NCBI GenBank assembly: GCA_024693135.1
Contig: JAILLN010000049.1
Span: 165,475 to 229,474, forward strand
Direction: 5' to 3'
DNA from: Lachnospiraceae bacterium
Lineage (GTDB): Bacteria > Bacillota > Clostridia > Lachnospirales > Lachnospiraceae
Length of the DNA: 64,000 nucleotides
Shown here: positions 54,275-62,354 of the stretch, one piece after another
Layout of the letters: each line of letters opens with the position of its first letter
Position numbering within the stretch: the first letter of the stretch is position 1
The notes under the pieces: generated by a model
Told to the model about the DNA's origin: nothing
Databases searched by the model: none
The model's input: only the letters and a program-made list of their open reading frames with translations
Translations under genes and position numbers: made by a program

Positions 54275-55403
54275 AAAAGGCTTCCAGCCCAAACTGTGAG
54301 ATTTCGTATTTCTTCTGCCCGATGGAAGCACCGGTGGTATCATCCATGATCTTGAGGGTGACGGCAGAGGAAGCATTGGAGAGCTCGTAGGATATGGCGG
54401 AGGACACCGTGCTGCCGCTTTCTATGGGCTCGGATTCGGAATCCCTGTAGTTTTCGTCCGGGACATCGGACAGATTCAGCTCGTATTCGGATCCGTCCTC
54501 ATCCTGGAAGGCCGTGACCGAAAAGATCCAGGCAGAGGAGGGATCGATCTCTGAACCGGAGGTATTGGTGGTTTCAAACCAGAAGCCGATGATGGGCACG
54601 ACCCCGTCCTCGTTGCCGTATTCTCCGGGAGGGATGACCCGGTAATCCGTGATCTTGATGGTATAGTCCGTAAGGGTAAAGGAATTGTCGGTGATCTCCC
54701 GGCTGCTCTCGGCTGTAGACGGAGTGGCTTCTTCGGCTGCGGCCGGAGCGGTACTGGGCACGGGCTCAGCCGGGACGGCGGTATTGTCCGTTACCGTAGC
54801 GGCGGATTCCTCCTCCGGCAGGGAAGTATCCGTATCTTCAAAAGATTCATACTCATCGTATTCATCATATTCATCCAGGGGCTCTTCTTCATAGTCCTCA
54901 TCATCCGTATATTCCTCTTCGTCGTCATAATACTCCTCATCCTCGTAGTAATCCTCATCCTCATAATCGGCATAGGAAACGATCTCGTCCAGGATAGCCG
55001 TGAGCTTTTCCGTGGCGCCCTGGCTCAGGATGAAGATGGGGGAAATAAGGGCGAAATAAAGGAGAAGAGCGGAGATATAGAGCGCGATAAAGGAAAGCCC
55101 GTGCCGGTGGGTGGTATCCACGTCCTTTTTTGCCAGGTCAATAAGGGATACCACAAAGGCCGCAGGGAAAAGCGGCAGGAGGGCAAGGGACAGGATGCTT
55201 AAAACCGAGTGCTTTTTTTCTTCAGACACATCATAAGAAACCACTGCCGGAAGCATGGTTACTGGCTTCACGGGGGCGGGTGGGGTAAATTCGGGAGAAA
55301 CGACCGGGAGGGGATCGATGACGATCGTCTGTCCGCAGCCGAAGCATTCCCGAAAACGGTCACTGATTTTCAGCCCGCAGCAGGGGCACTGGATCATGCT
55401 CAT
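54273..55403 (-). CDS. Zinc-ribbon membrane protein with C-terminal DUF5067-like domain
   Basis: A 376-residue protein: N-terminal zinc ribbon (CPCC ... CFGC), Pro-rich linker, two TM helices (about 68-92 and 104-130), then an acidic/Tyr-rich stretch (about 145-195; YEDEDYYEDEEYYDDEEEY), a Ser/Thr/Ala/Pro linker, and a C-terminal beta domain (about 245-376). The last resembles DUF5067 (Ig-like) in Firmicutes surface lipoproteins. Function unknown. The start at 55403 has GGAG with 8-nt spacing. An extended -10 lies at 55435-55443. Confidence 0.75.
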   Translation of the reverse strand: MSMIQCPCCGLKISDRFRECFGCGQTIVIDPLPVVSPEFTPPAPVKPVTMLPAVVSYDVSEEKKHSVLSILSLALLPLFPAAFVVSLIDLAKKDVDTTHRHGLSFIALYISALLLYFALISPIFILSQGATEKLTAILDEIVSYADYEDEDYYEDEEYYDDEEEYTDDEDYEEEPLDEYDEYDEYESFEDTDTSLPEEESAATVTDNTAVPAEPVPSTAPAAAEEATPSTAESSREITDNSFTLTDYTIKITDYRVIPPGEYGNEDGVVPIIGFWFETTNTSGSEIDPSSAWIFSVTAFQDEDGSEYELNLSDVPDENYRDSESEPIESGSTVSSAISYELSNASSAVTLKIMDDTTGASIGQKKYEISQFGLEAF

Positions 55404-55434
55404 TGAAACCGCTCCGAAGGATAATAGTAAATAT

Positions 55435-55443
55435 AGTATATCA
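55435..55443 (-). promoter_or_regulatory. Extended -10 promoter of the zinc-ribbon protein gene
   Basis: TGATATACT on the minus strand, an extended -10, 32 nt upstream of the start codon. The -35 would fall inside the hydrolase gene and is not strong. Confidence 0.5.
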
Positions 55444-55446
55444 CAT

Positions 55447-56397
55447 TTATGTATGGATAACTATGCGGATGAAATGAGATATTTCCTCCCAGGCCTCCCG
55501 GGATTCCGGAAAGGAGGAAAGACCCATCTGGAATACATGGAACATGCCGGGGTAAATATGGGAACGCACCTTCACTCCCACGGCTTTTGCCCTGGCCGCT
55601 ACGGAAAGGGTGTCGTCCAGGAGCATCTCCAGAGAGCCGGCCTGCATCAGCATGGGAGGAAACTGCTCGAAGCTTCCGTAAACCGGGGAGATATAGGGCA
55701 GGGCGGGGTCATGGTTCAGATAATAGCCCTCCTTATATACCATCGTATGCCGGGTGCCGCCAAAGATGGGATCCCGGTCGAAATTTTCCTGATAGGAGTC
55801 TCCGCTTTTCGTAAGGTCGGTCCAGGCAGACATGGTGACGATGCCGGCGGGGAGGGGGAGGGCGTGATCCCTCAGATAAAGGCATAGGGCCAGGGAGAGC
55901 CCGCCGCCGGCAGAATCTCCGCATACCACGATGTGCTCCGGCAGATATCCCCGTCCCAGAAGCCACTGATAGGCTGAGATGGAATCCATATGGGCGGCGG
56001 GAAAGGGGTGCTCTGGAGCTACCCGGTAATCCACGGAGCATACGTCGAAGCCACCGGTGATCTCATGGTAATGGACCGCCATGGCCCGGTAAGCATTATG
56101 GAGCTTCCCATAATAGCCTCCGCCGTGGAACATGAGGATCACGGGCTTTTCCGAAGGCTCCCTTTCTTCGCCGGCATTCTCCAGAAGCTCCATGACATAC
56201 TCCGGCTGCCGGATCAGGGAATGGCGGATCGCATCCGGATATCTCCATTCCTTTTCCCGGTCACGGATCAGATTTTGAAGCTCTCCGTTTAAGCGCATGG
56301 ATCCCAGTACGGGAAGATGGTTTGCGACACGCACGATCTCCCGGGCGGTCCTGCCTCTCAGGCTCGCCTCCTCTTTTTTCTGCTCTTCCCTTCCCAT
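55447..56397 (-). CDS. Alpha/beta hydrolase (HSL/Aes family)
   Basis: A 316-residue hydrolase with the HSL-family oxyanion motif HGGGYYG near residue 90, nucleophile GDSAGGG near 161, a candidate Asp near 260 and His in GMFHVFQ near 287. It would cleave or transfer an ester/acyl group. The start at 56397 overlaps the stop of the DUF6320-like gene by 1 nt and follows GGAGG; the 50-residue longer frame is inside that gene. Last gene of the acyltransferase operon. Confidence 0.88.
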   Translation of the reverse strand: MGREEQKKEEASLRGRTAREIVRVANHLPVLGSMRLNGELQNLIRDREKEWRYPDAIRHSLIRQPEYVMELLENAGEEREPSEKPVILMFHGGGYYGKLHNAYRAMAVHYHEITGGFDVCSVDYRVAPEHPFPAAHMDSISAYQWLLGRGYLPEHIVVCGDSAGGGLSLALCLYLRDHALPLPAGIVTMSAWTDLTKSGDSYQENFDRDPIFGGTRHTMVYKEGYYLNHDPALPYISPVYGSFEQFPPMLMQAGSLEMLLDDTLSVAARAKAVGVKVRSHIYPGMFHVFQMGLSSFPESREAWEEISHFIRIVIHT

Positions 56398-57104
56398 CAG
56401 AGGTGGATCCTCCGGCTGATCTCCCGTCCTGCAGAGCGTCCGCCGAAAAGCACTGTGCCGAAGATAAAGAGAAGGGTCACGCCGGCACAGATCAATGGCA
56501 TGATGATGCCATTGATGATGCCCTTCAGGTAAAGGAGGATGATGCAAAGGGAGCAGGCACCCATCAGGAGAAGCAGGAGAAGATAGCTCTGCCAGCGGCT
56601 ACGGTTCAGCATCATCAGGAAAAAGACGATGCCGTCTCCCAAAAGGATGATGCCGGGGATGGCCCATTCCAGGGACCAGCCGTGCATCCCGTTCAGGAAA
56701 TCGATCCCCAGCAGAAAGAACATGGTGATCATGAGCTGCAGCCCTACCTTTGCGGCAAAGCCGGTATCCCGGCTGACCCAGTAGACCAGAAACAGATAGA
56801 TGTAAAGGAGGGTAAGCCCGGTAAGCAGCGACCAGGGGTAGGAAATGGGGGTCAGGATATTGACCAGCACCATGACCGCCTCAGACAGGACGAAGACAAA
56901 GAGGACCAGCTTCAGGATGAAGCGCAGCAGCCTCTGGCGCTGATGGATGTTCGGATAAGGAGCAGCCTCTCCAAAGAGCTTCCGGATGGACTCCTCCTCA
57001 GCCGGACCCGGCTCCTCGGTCACGCAGCCGCAGAGCGGACAGAACTGGGAGGACTGAAAAAGGCTGATCTTGCATTCAGGGCATCGGGATAGGTTATTCT
57101 TCAT
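56397..57104 (-). CDS. Zinc-ribbon multi-span membrane protein (DUF6320-like)
   Basis: A 235-residue protein: zinc ribbon at the N-terminus (CPECK ... CPLCG), then about six to seven TM helices from residue 57 on. It resembles the DUF6320 family that sits beside condensation-fold acyltransferases in Clostridia. Function unknown; a membrane partner or exporter of the pathway product is inferred from position. The start overlaps the acyltransferase gene by 11 nt. Confidence 0.78.
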   Translation of the reverse strand: MKNNLSRCPECKISLFQSSQFCPLCGCVTEEPGPAEEESIRKLFGEAAPYPNIHQRQRLLRFILKLVLFVFVLSEAVMVLVNILTPISYPWSLLTGLTLLYIYLFLVYWVSRDTGFAAKVGLQLMITMFFLLGIDFLNGMHGWSLEWAIPGIILLGDGIVFFLMMLNRSRWQSYLLLLLLMGACSLCIILLYLKGIINGIIMPLICAGVTLLFIFGTVLFGGRSAGREISRRIHL

Positions 57105-58404
57105 TGGTTTCTACACAGACCTCCACTTGATCCGCCGCGATGGTCCGGAAAAAACACCTCTGGATGGAAGGATCGGACAATACGGTGGTGAATGATACGA
57201 TCAGGACTCCGTTATAGCAGACAATGGCTCCCTTCAGGTGCTGGCCCCGGGAAAGGGAGAGCATGGCGTAAAAATGCTCCACATAATCCTGATAGGGCTC
57301 GCGAAGCTTGACATCCCCGATATTGGTCATGGTGGTGGTGGAGGTGTCCGCCGTGGAATAATATACGCTCCGGATCGCCAGGCTTTTGAGAAAGACCGGG
57401 ATGGGACGCAGGAAAATATTCTGCTCATTGGAGACATTATAGGAAAGGATGGCATCCAGATGCTCCTTCGTCATCTGCTCCGAAAGGCTTTCCGCTACGA
57501 TCCGGAGCACATCCTTTAGGCTCATATCCTCTTCTTCCGGCTTAAAATGTGCCATGATCATGGCAAAGAAATTCTTTAACGTATGGGAATCATACAGCCT
57601 GCGGAGATCCACAGGGACGCAGCAGTTGATGGACCGCTCAGAGGGCCTGGCCTTGAGCTGCTCACGGTAGATGGCATAAACGAAGACGCCCACCAGGTAC
57701 TGGTTGATGGTAAGGCCGTATTTCTTCGCGGCGGCCTTCAGCTGGCTTAAAGGAAGGTAGCCGTGCATGACGCCGATCTCTCCCTTAGGAAGCCTTTCCC
57801 CGCCAAGGATCACCGCCTTGCCGGCCCGGTAGGCTTCCTTGTGGCTCTTTGCCTTCCGGAAGCTTTTCACGTAGCTGTCCTCCATGTCCAGCATCAGTCC
57901 CGGGGAGAGCCGGTCTTTTTCATCGGCAAGCTCTTCGGGATGCCTCAGCCGCAGATATTGGTAGATCAGCTCCTTCAGGAAAAGAAGCCCGCCGAAGCCG
58001 TCGGTCAGGGCGTGGAAGACCTCCAGGTTGATCCGCTTCTGATAATAGGTCACCCGGAACATGTATTGATCGTTCCTGCTTTTGTCGATATAGGCTCCGG
58101 GATAGGAGGCCTCCTCCCGCACCCTGGGCGGGCGGCGGTCATTTTCTTCAAAATAATACCAGAAGAGGCCCATCTTGAGCCTCATGCGGAAGGCCAGAAA
58201 CTGTGACAGGAGCATATCCTGTGCCTTTTGCAAAAGCTCTCCGTCGATCTCTTCCTTCAGGGTGGCGGAGATGCGGTAGACATTGCTCATGTCCCGGCTT
58301 GCGATCACCGGGAAGAGGATGGCTGTATTGTCAAGCTTCGTCCATGCCGGACGGCGCCTGGGCAGATTTTTTTCCGGTTTTTGGCCGGCACTTTTCTTAT
58401 TCAT
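57094..58404 (-). CDS. Condensation-fold acyltransferase (alcohol acetyltransferase-like)
   Basis: A 436-residue protein of the CoA-dependent acyltransferase superfamily. It has the catalytic HxxxDG motif HALTDGFGG (His131, Asp135, Gly136) in the usual place and a second-half segment PVDLRR consistent with the fold. Members transfer an acyl group from CoA or a carrier protein to an alcohol or amine. The start overlaps the phosphopantetheinyl transferase stop by 8 nt, so the two are coupled; together they imply a carrier protein encoded elsewhere. Confidence 0.85.
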   Translation of the reverse strand: MNKKSAGQKPEKNLPRRRPAWTKLDNTAILFPVIASRDMSNVYRISATLKEEIDGELLQKAQDMLLSQFLAFRMRLKMGLFWYYFEENDRRPPRVREEASYPGAYIDKSRNDQYMFRVTYYQKRINLEVFHALTDGFGGLLFLKELIYQYLRLRHPEELADEKDRLSPGLMLDMEDSYVKSFRKAKSHKEAYRAGKAVILGGERLPKGEIGVMHGYLPLSQLKAAAKKYGLTINQYLVGVFVYAIYREQLKARPSERSINCCVPVDLRRLYDSHTLKNFFAMIMAHFKPEEEDMSLKDVLRIVAESLSEQMTKEHLDAILSYNVSNEQNIFLRPIPVFLKSLAIRSVYYSTADTSTTTMTNIGDVKLREPYQDYVEHFYAMLSLSRGQHLKGAIVCYNGVLIVSFTTVLSDPSIQRCFFRTIAADQVEVCVETNEE

Positions 58405-59092
58405 GACAGGATGCGTCGTTCGAGCTGACGCAGACAGCTACAAGATGATCTTCTAAGGAGGTTTCGGTGAAGCTGCAGGAGACTTCCCCATAGCCCGGAA
58501 CTTTTTTTACAAGGGCGGTTTCCTTCTGCCCCGGAAGGATGGCAAAGGAGCCCAGATCCGTCGTCAGGCCGGTGCCCAGCATTTTCACATAGGCTTCCTT
58601 CAGGGTCCAAAGCCGGGTAAAGAGACGGTCCCTGTCCGGGGCTTCTCCGGCATCGGAAAAAAGCCTTTGCTCTTCGGGAGAAAAAAACCGGCTCACGAGT
58701 CCCGGATTGTAACTCACAGGCTTCTGGACATCCACCCCGCATTCCCGGTCCGATACGGTACATACGGCGAAATGCCCGCTGTGGGACAGGCTGAAGAAAA
58801 AACCCTGATCCTTTAAGAGGCGCGGCTTTCCCTCCTTTTCCTCGGTGAGGGTGAGATCCCGGATCCCAGCCTCCTCCAGGGCATTTAAGAGAAGGATGCC
58901 TGCCGCAAGGGAGAGGAGCCGGTCTTTTTCATGGCGGAAGCGGGAGGCTTTTTCCACTCGCTTATGCATGCCTGCTTCAAGAAGCCGCTTCTCGGATTCC
59001 TGAAGCCAGCATGTATCCTTTACCGTATTGATATCCAGGCTGCGAAGCTTCATAACAGAAAATATGATATCCCAAGTGGCTTTTTCAATCAA
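58397..59092 (-). CDS. 4'-phosphopantetheinyl transferase (Sfp type)
   Basis: A 231-residue enzyme that attaches phosphopantetheine to a carrier-protein serine. Motifs: SLSHSG near 111, CGVDVQ (Asp131), and WTLKEAYVKMLGTGL (residues 172-186) with the Glu/Lys of the active site. Two starts are possible: TTG at 59092 after a strong AAGGAG site, or ATG at 59053 (MKLRSLDI), which fits the family N-terminus but lacks a site. It heads the acyltransferase operon. Confidence 0.9.
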   Translation of the reverse strand: MIEKATWDIIFSVMKLRSLDINTVKDTCWLQESEKRLLEAGMHKRVEKASRFRHEKDRLLSLAAGILLLNALEEAGIRDLTLTEEKEGKPRLLKDQGFFFSLSHSGHFAVCTVSDRECGVDVQKPVSYNPGLVSRFFSPEEQRLFSDAGEAPDRDRLFTRLWTLKEAYVKMLGTGLTTDLGSFAILPGQKETALVKKVPGYGEVSCSFTETSLEDHLVAVCVSSNDASCHE

Positions 59093-59105
59093 GGAATTTC
59101 TCTCC

Positions 59106-59134
59106 TTTTCATGACTGCTTTTTTCCTATATAAT
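59106..59134 (+). promoter_or_regulatory. Promoter of the thioesterase-cvfB-ridA unit
   Basis: A -35 TTTTCA (59106-59111), 17-nt spacer and perfect -10 TATAAT (59129-59134) in the divergent gap. Confidence 0.65.
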
Positions 59135-59186
59135 GGTTCAAGAGCCGCTTTATGCCGCTCGCCGACATCGATTAACGGAGGGGATC

Positions 59187-59903
59187 ATGTACAGCTTTGA
59201 AAGCCGTGTCCGCTACAGCGAGACCGACGAAAACGGGAAGCTGACCCTGCTTTCCGTCCTGAATTATTTCCAGGACTGCTCTACCTTTCAATCCGAGGAT
59301 CTGGGCGTGGGGATCCGGATGCAGAAGGAAACAGGAAATGTATGGGTCTTAAACTATTGGCAGATCGATATCCTCCGGTTTCCGGTTCTTGGCGAGCTCA
59401 TCCGGATCGGAACCCATGCTTATTCCTGCAAGGGCTTCCTTGGGCTCCGTAATTTTTATATGGAGGATCCCTCCGGAGAGAAGATTGCCGTAGCCAATTC
59501 GGTCTGGAGTTATATTTCCGCCGGGAAGGGCACCCCGGTACATATCCCGGAGCAGATCGAGAAGGCTTATGGGAAGGATCCTAAGCTGGACATGGAATAT
59601 GAGCCGAGGAAGATCGCCATCGATCCCGGTGCGGTTTCCTCAAAGGGGGAGGCCTTTGAAGTAAAGCGGATCCACCTGGATGCCAATCACCATGTCAATA
59701 ACGGACAATATGTGAAGATGGCTCTGGATGCGGCGCCGGAAAGCCTGGAGGCCGGCCGGCTGCGTGCCGAATACAGGAGGGAGGCCCATCTGGGAGATAA
59801 GATCCAGCCCGTATTATACCAAAGTCCGCTGAAAACGGCGGTAAGCTTAAATGGAGAGGATGAAAAACCCTTTGCGGTGGTGGAATTTCGATGCTTGAAT
59901 TAG
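59187..59903 (+). CDS. Acyl-ACP thioesterase
   Basis: A 238-residue double hot-dog protein of the FatA/FatB-like bacterial group. The N-terminal hot-dog is YSFESRVRYSETD ... FQDCSTFQSEDLG. The C-terminal one is HLDANHHVNNGQYVKMA, with the catalytic Asn/His region. It releases fatty acids from acyl carrier protein. The start at 59187 follows GGAGGGG. It is divergent from the phosphopantetheinyl transferase operon. Confidence 0.9.
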   Translation: MYSFESRVRYSETDENGKLTLLSVLNYFQDCSTFQSEDLGVGIRMQKETGNVWVLNYWQIDILRFPVLGELIRIGTHAYSCKGFLGLRNFYMEDPSGEKIAVANSVWSYISAGKGTPVHIPEQIEKAYGKDPKLDMEYEPRKIAIDPGAVSSKGEAFEVKRIHLDANHHVNNGQYVKMALDAAPESLEAGRLRAEYRREAHLGDKIQPVLYQSPLKTAVSLNGEDEKPFAVVEFRCLN

Positions 59904-60727
59904 GAAAGATCCAAAAACTGAAGATCGTAAGGAAGGTCGATTTCGGCCTGTATCTCGCAGACCCGGAGGATGAGGACTATACCGTACTGCTTCCCATAAA
60001 GCAGGCGCCGGAGGGAGCCGAGACGGGAGAAGAGCTGGAAGTTTTTCTTTTCCGTGATTCGGAAGACCGGCTCATCTGCACCACAACGGTGCCGAAGATC
60101 ACCCTGGGAGAGATCGCCTGGCTTGAGTGCAGGGATATCGGAGAGATCGGGGGATTTCTGGATATGGGGCTGGAGCGGGACCTGTTTCTTCCTTATCATG
60201 AGATGCTGCATGAAGTCCGGGAGGGAGACCTTTGCCTTGTGGCGATGTACGTCGACAAGAGCGGGAGGCTCTGTGCCACGGAGCATATCTATGAATACCT
60301 TAGGACGGACAGCCCCTACCATGCAGGGGATGAGGTGGAGGGAACCCTCTATGAGATCAATGAATACGGCGCCTATGTCGCGGTGGATGACCGGTACTGC
60401 GCCCTGATCCCTGAGAGGGAATGGGAAGGGGAATACGAGAGGGGGCAGCGGCTCAAGGCCCGGGTCGCCCGGGTGCTTTCCGACGGCAAGCTGGATCTCT
60501 CCGTAAGAAAAAAGGCCTATCTGCAGATGGCGGATGATGCAGAGGCATTGCTGAAGCTCCTTACGGAACGGGGCGGACGGCTCCCCCTTACAGACAAGTC
60601 TGATCCGGAGCTGATCCGGAAGGAATGCCGGATGAGCAAGAATGCCTTCAAGAGAGCGGTGGGAAGGCTTTTGAAACAGGGAAAGATCCGCCTTGCCGAG
60701 GACGGCATAGAAAGGAGCGGAAAATGA
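59891..60727 (+). CDS. CvfB-like S1 RNA-binding protein
   Basis: A 278-residue protein of the CvfB/YitL family: tandem S1-like beta-barrels (N-terminal about 1-65, central about 68-130, S1 about 145-210 with GDEVEGTLYEINEYGAYVAV) and a C-terminal winged helix (MSKNAFKRAVGRLLKQGKI). It binds RNA; in Staphylococcus it affects virulence gene expression. It overlaps the thioesterase by 13 nt and RidA by 4 nt. Confidence 0.9.
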   Translation: MLELGKIQKLKIVRKVDFGLYLADPEDEDYTVLLPIKQAPEGAETGEELEVFLFRDSEDRLICTTTVPKITLGEIAWLECRDIGEIGGFLDMGLERDLFLPYHEMLHEVREGDLCLVAMYVDKSGRLCATEHIYEYLRTDSPYHAGDEVEGTLYEINEYGAYVAVDDRYCALIPEREWEGEYERGQRLKARVARVLSDGKLDLSVRKKAYLQMADDAEALLKLLTERGGRLPLTDKSDPELIRKECRMSKNAFKRAVGRLLKQGKIRLAEDGIERSGK

Positions 60728-61113
60728 GCAAAATAGCAGTCAGCACAAAAAATGCCCCGGAGGCCATCGGCCCTTATTCCCAGGCGATCACGGCGGGAGG
60801 CCTGGTATTTACCTCCGGGGTGATCCCTGTCGTCCCGGATACCGGGATGATCGCCGGAGCCGCCATAGAGGATCAGGCCAGGCAGGCCTTTACCAACCTG
60901 TCCATGCTCCTTAAGGATGCGGGAAGCTCCATGGATAATGTGATGAAGACCACTCTTTTTATTAAAGATATGAAGGATTTCAAGAGGATCAATGATATCT
61001 ATGCCTTGTTTTTTAAGGAGCCCTACCCGGCCAGGAGCTGTGTGGAGGTGGCAAGGCTGCCCAAGGATGTGAAGCTGGAGATCGAGGCCATTGCATATAA
61101 GAATCCCGGTTGA
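60724..61113 (+). CDS. ridA: RidA-family enamine/imine deaminase
   Basis: A 129-residue protein that hydrolyses reactive enamine/imine intermediates. It has the family pattern NAPEAIGPYSQA at the start and the RSCVEVARLP segment with the conserved Arg, then a C-terminal EIEAIA. Start at 60724 overlaps the upstream stop (ATGA). Its own stop codon lies inside the -35 box of the next promoter. Confidence 0.95.
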   Translation: MSKIAVSTKNAPEAIGPYSQAITAGGLVFTSGVIPVVPDTGMIAGAAIEDQARQAFTNLSMLLKDAGSSMDNVMKTTLFIKDMKDFKRINDIYALFFKEPYPARSCVEVARLPKDVKLEIEAIAYKNPG

Positions 61114-61138
61114 CAGTTTGGAAGCTTTGTGGTAAATA
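61110..61138 (+). promoter_or_regulatory. Promoter of the small conserved protein
   Basis: A consensus -35 TTGACA (61110-61115) overlapping the ridA stop codon, 17-nt spacer and an extended -10 TGG-TAAATA (61133-61138). Confidence 0.78.
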
Positions 61139-61180
61139 CATAAGGCGTAAATAAGAAGAATGGAAAAAGGAGGTAACGAA

Positions 61181-61414
61181 ATGAAAGTACAGAACATTTC
61201 AAACATCGACCAGTTTTTCGAGACGATCGACAAATGCAAGGGAAAGGTAGAGCTGGTAACCGGAGAGGGAGACAGGCTGAATCTAAAGTCCAAGCTTTCC
61301 CAGTATGTGTCTATGGCGAATATTTTTTCCGATGGCACCATCAAGGAGCTGGAGCTTGTGGCTTATGAGCCGGAAGACATTGACCGGCTGGTCAACTTTA
61401 TGATGAATCAGTAA
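61181..61414 (+). CDS. Small conserved protein of unknown function
   Basis: A 77-residue soluble protein (MKVQNISNIDQFFETID ... LSQYVSMANIFSDG ... YEPEDIDRLVNFM). Small proteins of this kind recur in Clostridia; some are mislabelled 'polya polymerase'. No catalytic motif is seen. AGGAGG ribosome binding site and a strong promoter suggest high expression. Confidence 0.8.
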   Translation: MKVQNISNIDQFFETIDKCKGKVELVTGEGDRLNLKSKLSQYVSMANIFSDGTIKELELVAYEPEDIDRLVNFMMNQ

Positions 61415-61415
61415 G

Positions 61416-62354
61416 ATGGACCGGAAACAGACCGAAATAGTACAGGATACAGGATGGCTATATCTGGTCATCCTGATTTTATTTTTTGCCTCAATGATCT
61501 TCTCGGAGGCGGCGTCGGAAGGAAGCATCATCGGCTTGATCGTAAGCCTGGTCCTGAGCGATGGTGCCCTGATCCTCCCCTGTCTTGTCTTCATGAGGAT
61601 CAATCACCGGAGTCCGGTTCAGATGCTCCGCCTTAGGAGGATCCGGATCTCCACCATGTTTCTGTCCGCCCTGTATGTGATCTGCTGGTATCCCATGATC
61701 GCGGCAATGAATGCCATCACCATGATCTTTACGGATAATACCGCAGAACAGATGATGGAGGAGGTGTCGGACGCTCCCTTCCCTTTGGTATGGCTGACGG
61801 TAGCCTTCATCGCTCCCTTCATGGAGGAAGCGGCCTTCCGGGGGGTGATGCTTTCCGGATTGAAGAGCGGGGGAAGGATCTTTTCCGCCATTATCGTCCA
61901 GGGGATCCTTTTTGGATTCCTTCACCTGAACCTCAACCAGATGGCCTATGCTTCGGTGCTGGGGATCGCCTTTGGGATTTTGGTAGAGGCCACGGGAAGC
62001 CTGTGGACATCCTTCCTGGGGCATATGCTGGTCAATACGGTGGGGGTCAGCTCCATGTATGCCTTAAAGGATGTGGCGGAAACCCTGTCTGGGGCGGCGG
62101 GAGGAGAGGATGCGGGAAGCCCCCTGCTGTTTCTCGGGGCGGCCGGAGTCATGCTGGTCGTTTCCTGCATCACGGTACCTTTAGCGATGCTCCTGCTTCG
62201 GGCCATGTCTTATTCCGAAGGAAGAGATGAGAAATTCCACCGGATCTTCCGGCGGAGGGAGCAGAAAAATACGGGGGAAGCCGTGCTTTCCCTGCCAGTG
62301 ATCCTGGCTCTTGTGCTGGGAGGCGTATTTATGATCATTCGGGCGGTGGCTTAA
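61416..62354 (+). CDS. CPBP-family intramembrane metalloprotease
   Basis: A 312-residue polytopic protein with the CPBP (Abi/CAAX) motifs: EEAAFRG (EExxxR) near 138, FGFLHLN (FxxxH) near 168 and HMLVN (HxxxN/B) near 205. About eight TM helices. It starts 1 nt after the small protein stop. Such proteases process peptides or modify prenylated proteins; target unknown. Its last 20 bp overlap the convergent glycosyltransferase gene. Confidence 0.87.
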   Translation: MDRKQTEIVQDTGWLYLVILILFFASMIFSEAASEGSIIGLIVSLVLSDGALILPCLVFMRINHRSPVQMLRLRRIRISTMFLSALYVICWYPMIAAMNAITMIFTDNTAEQMMEEVSDAPFPLVWLTVAFIAPFMEEAAFRGVMLSGLKSGGRIFSAIIVQGILFGFLHLNLNQMAYASVLGIAFGILVEATGSLWTSFLGHMLVNTVGVSSMYALKDVAETLSGAAGGEDAGSPLLFLGAAGVMLVVSCITVPLAMLLLRAMSYSEGRDEKFHRIFRRREQKNTGEAVLSLPVILALVLGGVFMIIRAVA

